From assembly GCA_041396045.1 (NCBI GenBank), contig JAWKZI010000010.1, positions 1 to 64,000 on the forward strand: a stretch of DNA of 64,000 bases, in the 5' to 3' direction. Positions within the stretch are counted from its first letter, which is position 1, and each line of letters begins with the position of its first letter. Shown piece after piece: positions 24,673 through 34,168 of the stretch. The notes beneath the pieces are model-generated. The model was not told the origin of the DNA. It was given only the letters and a program-made list of their open reading frames with translations, and did no database searches. This DNA comes from SHZI01 sp041396045. Its GTDB lineage: Bacteria; Pseudomonadota; Gammaproteobacteria; Steroidobacterales; GCA-2729495. The position numbers and the translations under genes are program-made.

Positions 24673-26061
24673 TCAGGATGTCTTTGTGACCTTGTATGCG
24701 GGCAAGTCCAGCAAGGCCACAAGTCCCGGATTATGATCTTCGAGCTTGAGGCTGCCGTGATGCAACCGGGCCACGGCGGCAGCCAGATTCAGACCCAGCC
24801 CCGAACCGTCCCGCGGCGGCGCGTTGCTGAGGCGCACAAATGGTTCCACTGCCCGCGCGCGCTCATCCGCCGGGATACCCGGCCCCTGATCGGTAACCGA
24901 AATAATCTGGCGATGATCCGCCTGCCAGGTCTTCAGAGCCACACACGATCCCGGACTGGAAAATTTCAGTGCGTTATCGATCAGGTTGGCTACCGCCTGG
25001 GCGAGCAACTGGCGGTGACCCAGCACACAACTGCCTGACTCCGACTCAACCCTCAGTTCGATGCCCTGCTCCTCTGCCTGTGGCTGATACAGTTCACCAA
25101 GTTCACTCAGCATGGTATCCAGCGCCACCGGCTCCGGCCGCGCACCAACGGTACCGCTTTCAGCTTCGGCAATCTGCAACAGCGCTGTCAGCACCCGTTG
25201 CATGTGATCAACGTCGTTCAACACCAGCTCCAGAGCATCCCGCTCGGGACTGGTAGCGCTACTTTCCGCAGGTTGGGTGTCGCCCAGCGTCTGTTCCACG
25301 CGCAGGCGCATCCGGTGCATCGGACTGCGCAGATCGTGCGCCGCGCTGTGCAGCGACGTGCGCAGAATGTCCGTGGTCCGTGCAAGCCGTGCAAGCAGTT
25401 CATTGACCTCAATCGCCAATGCATCGAATTCATCATCGTTTCCGGCAAGTGGCAGGCGACGTCCCAGATTGCCGTCGACAATTTCCTTGCAGCTGCGACT
25501 CACGCCTTCAACCCGTGCCAGGATGCGCTGACTCTGCCGATAACCGATACCCAGAGCCAGCAGTGTCACCAGCACGGTAGCGATACCAGCGGCCACGGCA
25601 AAACGCTGCCCCAGTTCCCGCCGATCGCTGAGATCCGTGCCCACCAGCAACCTCAGACCCACGGCCGGCTGCAGAACCACGGCCCGCACCGGACGTCGAA
25701 GTTCCCGACCCCCCTCCCGAAACTCGATTTCGAACTCCACCCACTGGCCATCACGCGCGCCCATCACGGGCCAGGCTGGCAGGTTGCCGGCGATGACGAA
25801 ACCTTCACTGTCGGTCAGCAGATAAACCGCATTGATCCGGCTGAAGGTGGTGGCACGCAAGGTGAGTTCGCCAACGATGCCACGTGTACCGCCACGCCCA
25901 TAGGCCTGGAGCAGGCTCTGCGCATCACGTTCAATAACCGTATCCACTTCAGTATTGATAAACCGGGTGGTCAGCAGGTAAATCGCAAACACGAGGGCGA
26001 CCAGAGCCACCGCAAAGGTGGCCGCATACACGACCGAAAGACGCAGAACAGAGGTGCGCAC
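24673..26061 (-). CDS. Two-component sensor histidine kinase (QseC/BasS-like)
   Basis: A 462-residue kinase. Helix 1 is at residues 8-29, a periplasmic domain of about 125 residues follows, and helix 2 (AGIATVLVTLLALGIGY) leads to a HAMP linker. The His-box is SAAHDLRSPMHRMRL; the ATPase domain has NLIDNALKFSSPG, VTDQGPGIPADER and GSGLGLNLAAAVARLHHG. The stop of the response-regulator gene is one base from its start, so the pair is co-transcribed. Envelope or antimicrobial-peptide stress is a reasonable guess because mprF is next upstream. Confidence 0.9.
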   Translation of the reverse strand: MRTSVLRLSVVYAATFAVALVALVFAIYLLTTRFINTEVDTVIERDAQSLLQAYGRGGTRGIVGELTLRATTFSRINAVYLLTDSEGFVIAGNLPAWPVMGARDGQWVEFEIEFREGGRELRRPVRAVVLQPAVGLRLLVGTDLSDRRELGQRFAVAAGIATVLVTLLALGIGYRQSQRILARVEGVSRSCKEIVDGNLGRRLPLAGNDDEFDALAIEVNELLARLARTTDILRTSLHSAAHDLRSPMHRMRLRVEQTLGDTQPAESSATSPERDALELVLNDVDHMQRVLTALLQIAEAESGTVGARPEPVALDTMLSELGELYQPQAEEQGIELRVESESGSCVLGHRQLLAQAVANLIDNALKFSSPGSCVALKTWQADHRQIISVTDQGPGIPADERARAVEPFVRLSNAPPRDGSGLGLNLAAAVARLHHGSLKLEDHNPGLVALLDLPAYKVTKTS

Positions 26062-26062
26062 C

Positions 26063-26749
26063 CTACTCGACTCGCAGCGAGTATCCGGCGCCGCGGATGG
26101 TCTGGATCAACGGCTGGTCAAAACCCTTGTCGACTGCCTGCCGCAGGCGGCTCATGTGGACATCAATTACATTCGTCTGCGGGTCGAAATGCAGGTCCCA
26201 GACACCTTCCAGAAGCATCGTGCGGGTTACCACCTGTCCCGCACGCCGCAGCAGGAACTCCAGCAGCTTGAACTCGCGTGCCGTGAGGTCGATGCGCCGT
26301 CCGGCACGAGTGACCGTGCGGGCGAGCAGATCCATCTCCAGATCTGCCAGGCGCAGCTTCATTTCCGGCGCCGGCGCAATCTGGCCCCGACGCAGCAGTG
26401 CCTCGATGCGGGCCAACAATTCCGACAGTGCAAATGGTTTGGTCAGGTAGTCGTCACCACCGGCACGCAGCCCCTCGACCCGATGATCAACCGAGCCCAA
26501 TGCTGACAGAATCAGTACCGGAGTACGGCTACCTTGCTTGCGCAGGACCTCGATAATCGTCAGGCCATCCAGGTGCGGCAACATGCGGTCAGCGACAATG
26601 ACGTCATACTCGTTCTCGGTCGCCTGAAACAGGCCCTCGCGCCCATCAGCAGCATGGTCTACCGTGTACGCTGCTTCGGTCAGCGCCTTGACGAGGTATC
26701 CGGCCGCATCCCGGTCGTCTTCAATCAACAGCAGTTTCATGTCCTTCAC
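26063..26749 (-). CDS. OmpR/PhoB-type response regulator
   Basis: A 228-residue regulator with receiver (MKLLLIEDDRDAAGYLVKAL; phospho-Asp in YDVIVADRMLP; Lys in DYLTKPFALSELL) and a winged-helix DNA-binding domain (DLTAREFKLLEFLLRRAGQV, VIDVHMSRLRQAVDKGF, IRGAGYSLR). The start is GTG at 26749 or ATG at 26740. Partner of the kinase that follows directly. It lies 100 bp after mprF on the same strand and may regulate it. Confidence 0.93.
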   Translation of the reverse strand: MKDMKLLLIEDDRDAAGYLVKALTEAAYTVDHAADGREGLFQATENEYDVIVADRMLPHLDGLTIIEVLRKQGSRTPVLILSALGSVDHRVEGLRAGGDDYLTKPFALSELLARIEALLRRGQIAPAPEMKLRLADLEMDLLARTVTRAGRRIDLTAREFKLLEFLLRRAGQVVTRTMLLEGVWDLHFDPQTNVIDVHMSRLRQAVDKGFDQPLIQTIRGAGYSLRVE

Positions 26750-26849
26750 AATCCTGACACCAATTGGATGCCATGTCCGGGAGTAACCACGGTGCGCATG
26801 CTGCGCGCCTCACGGAACGGTAGCACTCCCGGCAGGTCATCCGGACAGA

Positions 26850-29408
26850 TCACGCCACACGGCTCCACAGGCCGCGTACTCCGCCTGAAATCAACGTTGC
26901 GACATCGAGCAGGACGTGCGGCAAGGCGAAACCACCCGGCGACGCGAGGTATCGAGGCTGCCATTCCGGCAGGAACTTCGCCTTGTAGCGCCGCAGACCG
27001 CTGAAGTTGTAAAAGTGGTCACCGTAGCGGAATACCAGATTTCCGACCCGGTGCCAGGCGGGCGCCAAAGGATGTGATTCCAGCCCGGCCAGCGGCGTCA
27101 TGCCCAGATTGAGATAACGATAACCCTGAGCCTTGCCCCACAACAGCAGCTCCGTAAACAGGTAGTCCATTGCGCCATGCGGCGCATCCGGTCCGAAGCG
27201 CATCAGGTCTACCGACAATTCCTCGCGACCCGTCGTCACCCACAGATTGGCAAAGGCCACCGGCATGCCAGCCACTCGAATGATTGCTATGGGAAAATTC
27301 TGCAGGTACTCCGGGGAAAAGAAGCCCAGTGAGAAGCCCTTCTCGGTGGTCGCCTTGTCTTCCAGCCAGTGATCGGAAATCTTCTGCAGAATCGGAAACA
27401 ACGGCGGCAACGCATCCGGCATCACGATCTCAAAAGTCGCTCCCTCCCGCTCGGCACGCCGTCGAGCCGAGCGAAGTTCGGCCCGGGGGCGACCCTCCAG
27501 GGAAAACTCCGGCAGAAACACCCGCGCTTCCTCGCCAAGCTTGGTCAGCGTCAGCCCGAGATCAAGGTAGAGAGGCAGATGATCGCTGGAAACTTCGTAG
27601 ATCACGGTTCGGCCACCGTGCACACTGACCATTTCCCGGAAGCGCCACAAGAGCTCCTCGCCGGCTTCCGGATTGGCTTTCGAATCGCACACTGGATCTC
27701 CGAGCGCAATCCAGCTTCGCCCGGCAATGCGATACATCAGAAACGCCTGGCCATCATCGGAAAACAACAGGTTTTTGTCGCCGGACAAGGCCAGGTTCGC
27801 GCTGGCTGAAGTGCTCTTCCCGATGATCTTCCGTGCACGTTCCAGCTCTACCCTGCCGGGCAGCCCGGGCTCCGGCTGGGCGGGCTTCAGCAGGTCAGTG
27901 AGAACAACCGCAGCGGCAATCACCACGACCAGCAAGCTTGCCCGCAGCATTCGCGGGGCATCGCCATTGACGGCAAAAGTCCACCACAACTCATTGCTAT
28001 AGGGAACCTGTCGATGAGTAAGAAAGCCGATCCAGATCGCCGTGCCTATAACCACCAGCATGTTCAGCGTCCATCCCGGCCCGAACCGGTCCTGCCACAA
28101 GGTCGCCCGGCGATAGAACTGCCGACGTGCCAGCCATAAAGAGCCGAGTACCAGACCAAGAATCAGCGCCTCTTCATAGTCCAGGCCCTTGAGCAGTGAC
28201 GCAGCAACCCCGGCGAGTAGCAGGGCGAATGTCAGGTGGTAGGCGGCGTTGACGCGTGCAAACAGGGCACGGGCCAGAACCAGCAGCGACAGCCCGATCA
28301 CGCTGCCGGCCAGATGTGAGGTTTCCAGCACCGGCAACGGCAATACATGGCGAAGTACGGCGAGCCGATTGTCCACAGCCGGCGTGGCACCGGAGACCAG
28401 CAACACCGCACCGGCCAGAAAGACCAGGCAACCCAGAAGCTGTGGTGAGCCTTGCTGCAGCCAGCGCGCCGCCCTGATCATCCGGGCACCGTGCGGTGCG
28501 AGCTGCCCTGCCAGCTCCTTGAGGGCAAACATGAGTGCCGCCATCAGCAAGGGCAGGATGTAGTAGACCAGACGGTACGCAGCGAGCGCACCCAGCATGG
28601 CAGCCGGATCGCCATGCGGAATCGTCACCAGCAGAACGGCTTCCAGCACACCCAGACCACCTGGGACGTGAGTTACGAGGCCGGCCACGATTGCCGCGGC
28701 GTAGGCACCACAGAAGGCGGGAAACCCAACAGCTGCCGATTCAGGCAACAACACCCACAAGGCTGCAGCCGAAAAGATCAGGTCGGCAAGCCCGGCAAAC
28801 AGTTGCGGAACAACCAGCCGGATACCGGGTGGATCGATTCGCCAGTTCCACAATTCGGTTGCGTTCCTCGCAAGACAACCCCAGGCGGTATAGGCCAACA
28901 CGCCCAGAACAATTCCAGCTCCGGCCACCAGTGCCCAACCTGCCGGTAATCGCAGTACGGCACCCGTCGTCGACGGCGAGAGCAGCAGCGCCAGGCCACC
29001 GAGCAGACTGATGCCAACACCGGTCGTCACCGAGGTGAAGGCAGAAACTCGTGCGACATCCACTGCCGACAGTCCCGCCGGTGAATAAAACCGGTAACGA
29101 ATTGCCGCCCCGGTCAGTGCTGCAAAGCTGAAGCTGTGAGCGAATGCGTAGGCAATAAAGGAAACGCCTACGGTTCGGTGATAAGGCAGGGGCTTGCCTG
29201 CGTAGCGCAGGCCCAGCGCATCGAACAGGGTGAGCGAGATATAGCTGAGAACCGTAAACCCCACGGCGGCCAGGACCGAACCGGTGGAAATGGTGCGCAA
29301 AGCACCAATCACATCGCGCAGATGGTATTCGTGGAACTGTCGCTCGAGTATGAGCAACACCACGACAAACACGATGAGGGTCAGGCTCGGGGCGAGCCAC
29401 TTTCGCAA
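26850..29408 (-). CDS. mprF: Bifunctional lysylphosphatidylglycerol flippase/synthetase
   Basis: MprF adds an amino acid (usually lysine) from aminoacyl-tRNA to phosphatidylglycerol and flips the product, lowering the negative charge of the membrane and giving resistance to cationic peptides. 852 residues, full family length. Residues 1-520 hold about 14 membrane helices of the flippase part; residues 540-850 hold the soluble GNAT-like synthase (DUF2156) with FLMYRIAGRSWIALGDPV, RFGPDAPHGAMDYLFTELLL and YLNLGMTPLAGL. The start is TTG at 29408, just ahead of helix 1. No Shine-Dalgarno is visible. Confidence 0.92.
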   Translation of the reverse strand: MRKWLAPSLTLIVFVVVLLILERQFHEYHLRDVIGALRTISTGSVLAAVGFTVLSYISLTLFDALGLRYAGKPLPYHRTVGVSFIAYAFAHSFSFAALTGAAIRYRFYSPAGLSAVDVARVSAFTSVTTGVGISLLGGLALLLSPSTTGAVLRLPAGWALVAGAGIVLGVLAYTAWGCLARNATELWNWRIDPPGIRLVVPQLFAGLADLIFSAAALWVLLPESAAVGFPAFCGAYAAAIVAGLVTHVPGGLGVLEAVLLVTIPHGDPAAMLGALAAYRLVYYILPLLMAALMFALKELAGQLAPHGARMIRAARWLQQGSPQLLGCLVFLAGAVLLVSGATPAVDNRLAVLRHVLPLPVLETSHLAGSVIGLSLLVLARALFARVNAAYHLTFALLLAGVAASLLKGLDYEEALILGLVLGSLWLARRQFYRRATLWQDRFGPGWTLNMLVVIGTAIWIGFLTHRQVPYSNELWWTFAVNGDAPRMLRASLLVVVIAAAVVLTDLLKPAQPEPGLPGRVELERARKIIGKSTSASANLALSGDKNLLFSDDGQAFLMYRIAGRSWIALGDPVCDSKANPEAGEELLWRFREMVSVHGGRTVIYEVSSDHLPLYLDLGLTLTKLGEEARVFLPEFSLEGRPRAELRSARRRAEREGATFEIVMPDALPPLFPILQKISDHWLEDKATTEKGFSLGFFSPEYLQNFPIAIIRVAGMPVAFANLWVTTGREELSVDLMRFGPDAPHGAMDYLFTELLLWGKAQGYRYLNLGMTPLAGLESHPLAPAWHRVGNLVFRYGDHFYNFSGLRRYKAKFLPEWQPRYLASPGGFALPHVLLDVATLISGGVRGLWSRVA

Positions 29409-29527
29409 TGAAGGACTACCTGCTGGAGAATACCCTTGTGACGCTACAGCAGATTCGGACTGTGGATCAATGGGCTTGCCCCGTCCCCGGCGCGTTCAAC
29501 CTGCCAGCTGCACACGCTGATGGCGCA

Positions 29528-31080
29528 TCAGCCCGGGATCGACAGCGGCAGAAAGAGGCGGGCATCGCCACGCTGGACCAGCAATGGCACCGGCCGGTCT
29601 TTGGGCAGCTTGCGCGTCAGGCTCACCAGGTCCTTGGGGCTGTTAACAGGCTTGTTGTTGAGCGCCAGGATTACGTCGCCGCTGTTAACCCCGGCGCGTT
29701 CGGCCGGACCTTCGTCGACACCGATGACCAGCACACCGCCGGACTCTATGCCGGCCTGTTGTCGCTGTTCAGGTGTCAGCGGCGCCACCTGAACATTGAG
29801 TGCTCCGGGTTTGTCTCCGTCGCCGGAATTATTGGCCAACTGCTCGTCGTCCGGGGTCTTGAGCCTGGCAACAGTCACCTTGAGCTGCCTGGAGTCATGG
29901 TCACGCCATACCTTGAGCGGCACAGTCGTGCCCGGCTTGGTCTCGCCAACCAGGGGTGGCAGGTCGGCAGAGTGTTCAATCGGATGCCCGTCATATGCCA
30001 GGATCACATCGCCCGGCTTGAGGCCAGCCTTGGCGGCCGGGCCATCATCGTCCACTTTGCCTATCAGTGCGCCTTCGGGCTTTTCAAGGCCAAAGGAAGT
30101 TGCCAGCTCGCCGTTCATGCCCTGGATACCAATACCCAGCCAGCCACGGTCTACACGACCGTTGGCTGCCAGCTGCTGTTCAACACTGGACGCAGTATTG
30201 ATCGGAATGGCAAACGACAGACCCATGTAGCCACCACTGCGGCTATAAATCTGTGAATTGATACCGACGACCTCACCCCGGGTGTTGAACAGAGGCCCGC
30301 CTGAATTGCCGGGATTGACCGCCACATCAGTCTGGATGAAGGGAACGTAATTGCCATCGGGCAAGCTACGCCCCAGGGCACTGACAATGCCTTGCGTCGC
30401 CGTGTGCTCCAACCCGAACGGAGAACCGATGGCCAGAACCCAGTCGCCCACTTCAAGCTGTGAGGAGTCTCCAAGTTTTACTGCCTGCAGGCCACTGGCG
30501 TCGATCTTCAGCAATGCCACATCAGATGCACTGTCAATACCGATCACCTTGGCCTTCTTTTCCGTGTTGTCGGCGAGCTTGACGACAATCTCGTCAGCGC
30601 CGTCAACGACGTGAGCATTGGTGAGAATCTTGCCGTCCGCAGAGATAATGAAGCCGGAGCCCAGTGAGTTGGATTCACGGGTAATGCTCTTGGGTGGGCT
30701 GGAGCCGGGACCGCTGTCCGGGCTGCCAAACGGACCGAAGCCCTGGCCGGGCATCCCGCGGAACTGGCGGAAAAACTCCTCGAATCCGGGCGGCAAGCCC
30801 TGCATCTGGTTCACTTCCACCTTGTGGGTGGTGCTGATGTTGACCACGCTGGCCTGATTGCGCTTGATAATGTCCTTGAAGTTCGGAAGCCCTACAGACG
30901 GTATCCCTGCCGTAGCTGGCTGTGCGGCCGACCCGTTGTTGTCGGGTGCGTTCGTGACGGCTGCCAGGGCCTCGTTTGAACTGGCCCCGTTGGCCCGGGT
31001 AGAGCCGTACCGGAAATGACGACTGCAACCAGCAGCGCCAGAGCAACGGCCGAGAGTATTGAGAAAATTCGCGTGCGCAT
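29528..31080 (-). pseudogene. Periplasmic serine protease DegP/DegQ (MucD-like), frameshift after the signal peptide
   Basis: Do-family protease and chaperone of envelope quality control. The catalytic triad is visible: His in NAHVVDG, Asp in SASDVALLKI, Ser in NPGNSGGPLF. Two PDZ domains follow (GWLGIGIQGM onward and GGVLVIGVDEGPAERAGV). The signal peptide is in a different frame: ATG at 31080 begins MRTRIFSILSAVALALL. The frames meet at CCCGGG (30994-30999), where one additional G restores a continuous chain into ANGASSNEAL. The uncorrected frame would start around 31129 without a signal peptide, which makes no sense for this family. A homopolymer misread is likely. Confidence 0.85.
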
Positions 31081-31390
31081 CGTTCAATCCTGAGGGGTGG
31101 CTGTGCGTAACGGTCGTGGTTCGTGACACCAGCGGGCAGGTTGTACGTCGTTACCTGATACAGGTGAGGGGCAGAGTCCAGATAATGCCGCTCCAACCCA
31201 CCCGCCGGTGCCACTATTGGTCGTCTCCAATAGTCTTCTCACGCTGTGCCTGTCGAGGGGGGTGACTCTCCAGAGCACGGGAGCCATGGTGGCCCAGAAC
31301 GCTTCGCAGGAGCGTTGCGCCCGGCTTAAGAAATCTTAATTGCCGCCAGACTGGCTGCATCCGGCGTACCAGCGGTTGGCCGGGGTCTGG
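31081..31390. other. Intergenic region between the degP-like gene and the propeller gene
   Basis: 310 bp with no convincing gene. It should hold the degP-type promoter, which I could not place. One hairpin, CGGC-TTAAG-AAAT-CTTAA-TT-GCCG (31322-31345), lies 45 bp after the propeller gene stop and may end that transcript, although no T-run follows. Confidence 0.4.
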
Positions 31391-32329
31391 TTATCCGCGG
31401 AAAACGGCGAGACCGGCTAGAGAACGGAATGGCGCCGTGAATCCGGTATCCATTTGCTGAACGATCCTTTCGGTCTGCAGGTCGATCCGCGCAGCAACGC
31501 CGGTCCAGACGTTGGCGGCGAGTGCATAACGCGAGTCTACATCGGGCGTGACCTGGGCCCAGCCGTAGCCAGGCAGCGGGATATGTTGCAGAACCTTGCC
31601 GTCCTCTGCATACACGGCCAATCCGTCGGCGACCGTGCAAAGCAGTCGCGCATCCGGCAAATAGGCCACGGCGATGAACCACCGTTTGTCCGCGCGATCG
31701 TACGGATCCGCGTCCGGATAGCCAGCGAGATCCGGCATCTGCTGGCCCTTCCGAACGTCATAGCGCATCAGGCGACGAGCAGTCTCCGTGGTGTAAGTGA
31801 TGTAGTTGCCGGATGGATGCAATGCTGAGTGCGTTACACCCTTGAAGCGCGTTGGCTCCGGTGCATTCTCTGCCGGAAAGTCCTGGATCAGCTTGAGATC
31901 GGGGCTGTACTTGTAAATGTGCCCGCATCCCAGGGTGCCATCAGCCAGCAATTTGGCACTGGTGCCCTTCCAGATTTCCTTGCCGATGAAGTATTCACCA
32001 AAATAGTGATTGCCGTCCCGATCCCAACTGATACTGCCAAACGAGCGGCCCGAGTCCCAGGGTGGCAATTCCTTTGCGTCGGGCGTGGCCCTCACGGCAA
32101 TGTGATCGTGGCAGTCGAAACCCCATAGCGTGCCATCCGGGGCCACCTGGCAACCGACGATGAAGTATCGTGTACCCGTAGTGTACCAGGTGCCTTTGGC
32201 GATCCAGTTACGATCGAACTGCAGGATCCGCCCCTCGCCCATATGATCATCGTCCGGGTTGTTGAGGTAGGTACAACCCAGAAAGATATCGCCCTTTTCA
32301 AAGGGTTTAAGCGTAGAAGTTTTCTGCAT
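31391..32329 (-). CDS. Beta-propeller-like protein, function unknown
   Basis: A 312-residue protein rich in repeated strand units of the NHL/SMP-30 type: DGTLWGFDCHDHIAV, RDGNHYFGEYFIG, HPSGNYITYTTETARRLMRYD, AVYAEDGKVLQHIPLPGYGW. A six-bladed propeller is likely. There is no signal peptide, so it is cytoplasmic unless exported otherwise. The ATG follows the kinase TAA without a gap (stop 32330-32332, start 32329), indicating translational coupling to the kinase and a shared process. It may be a target or ligand-reading partner of the kinase; the specific role is not known. Confidence 0.75.
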   Translation of the reverse strand: MQKTSTLKPFEKGDIFLGCTYLNNPDDDHMGEGRILQFDRNWIAKGTWYTTGTRYFIVGCQVAPDGTLWGFDCHDHIAVRATPDAKELPPWDSGRSFGSISWDRDGNHYFGEYFIGKEIWKGTSAKLLADGTLGCGHIYKYSPDLKLIQDFPAENAPEPTRFKGVTHSALHPSGNYITYTTETARRLMRYDVRKGQQMPDLAGYPDADPYDRADKRWFIAVAYLPDARLLCTVADGLAVYAEDGKVLQHIPLPGYGWAQVTPDVDSRYALAANVWTGVAARIDLQTERIVQQMDTGFTAPFRSLAGLAVFRG

Positions 32330-34099
32330 TTACATGGGCTCAGCCAGACGCACATCAGGATAATCGCGACGCTCGCTGTCTGTCATCAAGGCCACGAGCA
32401 CACTGGCAGTCCCCAGCTGCGCATAGCCGTCTATTACCTTCAGGTCCACGCTGAAGTCTTCCACGTGCCGGCGTGGCTCATGGTGCAGCAGTGAAATCAG
32501 GATGTCTCCTGTCGGATGGCGCGGCGTGAGTATCAGTTGCGGCGCTGGCGCTACGTAGTCCTCGTTCCGATGGGCGGCACCATCTTTTGCCACAACGGAC
32601 AATACGACGGGACCACGCAGGCGACCGAATGCCCGCACGGTCAGTTTGATAAACCCTACTGAATCCGGCACTACAACCCGTGCAACAGAAAATCCGATAG
32701 TTGGCGGACCGCCGGCGATCTGCGGAGCTGGCGATGTCACTTCATCCGGCGCCGACGACTCCAGTGCAGACAAGTCAGGCGGCCCAGCAAACAGGGCATC
32801 GGATGGGAGATGCGCCACTGCCGGACCCGGCACGGCAACCGATGGCGCGGCAACTGATGATTGTGTCGCCGGCTGCATTGCTGCTACCGGCCGCGGCGGC
32901 TCTTCGATCGGCGCGGGCATCACGACGGTGCCCTGCTTGTTAAGCACCCCTGTGAAGGACAACCAGGATGGCCATTGCGACCGCGTTATCCAGGCGGCTG
33001 CAACGATAATTGCCAGCCCCAGCACGGCCAGCGTCAGCCACCGCGTCCGGTGGCTCTGGCCACGCGGACGCCCGGTGACGAAGGGGCGGATCAGCTCCCG
33101 GGCGCTGTCCACACGATCGGCTCGACGGAAGGCCAGACCCTTGCAGAGAATGTTCCACTGTTTGCGGGACATGTTTGCCGGACGCACCGGTCGCGCCGCC
33201 ACGCTTTCTGCTTCCACGGCAGTGCGCAAACCATAGGGCCAGTCGCCAGAGCTGATGCGGTATATCAGACATGCAAGTGAGTAGTAGTCGTCCTGCGGGA
33301 CCGGCGGCAGGTCCTGCAGTACTTCGCAGCTCGCGTAGAGACCCGTACATGTATTCGCGTTGCCACCGTCGGTTGCAGCCGGTGACAACATCGCAGCCGG
33401 CCGGCGGAATCCAAAGTCGAGAAGCTTCACGCGGCCATCGCGACAGAGAAAAACATTGCCCGGCTTGATGTCGCCATGAACGATATCGCTGGCATGGGCA
33501 CAGTCGAGGGCCGCCACCACGGCGCTGAGCACTGGCGCCAGCTCGTCAATACTCAAAGGGCCGTCACGATCAAACTTCTGAGCCAGCGTCTCGCCGTCCA
33601 GCCATTCACTGACAATGACGTAATCATCGTCAAACTGATGCAGCTCAAGCACCTGCTCGATATTCGGATGGTGTAGCGTTCTCATGCGTGCAGCAGTTCT
33701 GAGCACCGCTGCCGACAGCTCCATATTGGCTCGCAGCTCCCGCGAGATGATTTTCACTGCAACTGTCGAGTGCTCAGGATCATAGCGATCCGCCAGCAGA
33801 TCCCGGGCCCGGTAAACGGTCATGATTCCGCCGCTCGCAACGTGCTCTACGAGCGCAAAGCGTCGCGCCAGCACGTCGCCGACCTGCACTGCCCGGCGAT
33901 TCGATGACATCCCTGCTTCGGCCTGCGAAGATCGGCCACCGGGGCGCGGAACCGCAATGTTGGCGGCCAGCCTGGAAAGGAAGGCCGGCCCACCGGCGCC
34001 GGGTGCCTCATGGACGGATTCCGGCTTCGCGGGTAATGGAACTGTCGTACAGGGACTGGTCGGAATATCTTGCTCGCGAGGAGTGGTTTTCATGGTCAT
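32330..34099 (-). CDS. Transmembrane Ser/Thr protein kinase with Calx-beta-like outer domain
   Basis: A Hanks-type kinase of 589 residues. Residues 1-75 form a Pro/Ser-rich head; the kinase domain spans about 78-335: glycine loop VASGGIMTVYRARD, VAVKIISRE (ATP lysine), catalytic loop IVHGDIKPGNVFL (HGD in place of HRD), LLDFGF. One helix follows (LTLAVLGLAIIVAAAWIT, about 352-370), then a Pro/Ala-rich stalk and a C-terminal 125-residue strand-rich domain (RVVVPDSVGFIKLTVRAFG, NEDYVAPAPQLILTP) that looks like a Calx-beta module in the periplasm. It reads as a receptor kinase. Coupled to the propeller gene downstream; divergent from the LLM oxidoreductase. Confidence 0.87.
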   Translation of the reverse strand: MTMKTTPREQDIPTSPCTTVPLPAKPESVHEAPGAGGPAFLSRLAANIAVPRPGGRSSQAEAGMSSNRRAVQVGDVLARRFALVEHVASGGIMTVYRARDLLADRYDPEHSTVAVKIISRELRANMELSAAVLRTAARMRTLHHPNIEQVLELHQFDDDYVIVSEWLDGETLAQKFDRDGPLSIDELAPVLSAVVAALDCAHASDIVHGDIKPGNVFLCRDGRVKLLDFGFRRPAAMLSPAATDGGNANTCTGLYASCEVLQDLPPVPQDDYYSLACLIYRISSGDWPYGLRTAVEAESVAARPVRPANMSRKQWNILCKGLAFRRADRVDSARELIRPFVTGRPRGQSHRTRWLTLAVLGLAIIVAAAWITRSQWPSWLSFTGVLNKQGTVVMPAPIEEPPRPVAAMQPATQSSVAAPSVAVPGPAVAHLPSDALFAGPPDLSALESSAPDEVTSPAPQIAGGPPTIGFSVARVVVPDSVGFIKLTVRAFGRLRGPVVLSVVAKDGAAHRNEDYVAPAPQLILTPRHPTGDILISLLHHEPRRHVEDFSVDLKVIDGYAQLGTASVLVALMTDSERRDYPDVRLAEPM

Positions 34100-34168
34100 G
34101 CGGCAGCTATAGTTGTTCTTCTTGGATGATCAGTCATGGTAATCCAATGATGGCAGTATTGGGTTCCC

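Noticed and set aside
25198..26271. 357-residue plus-strand open frame opposite the sensor kinase
   Set aside because: Shadow of a kinase with all H/N/G boxes; no ribosome site and no motif.
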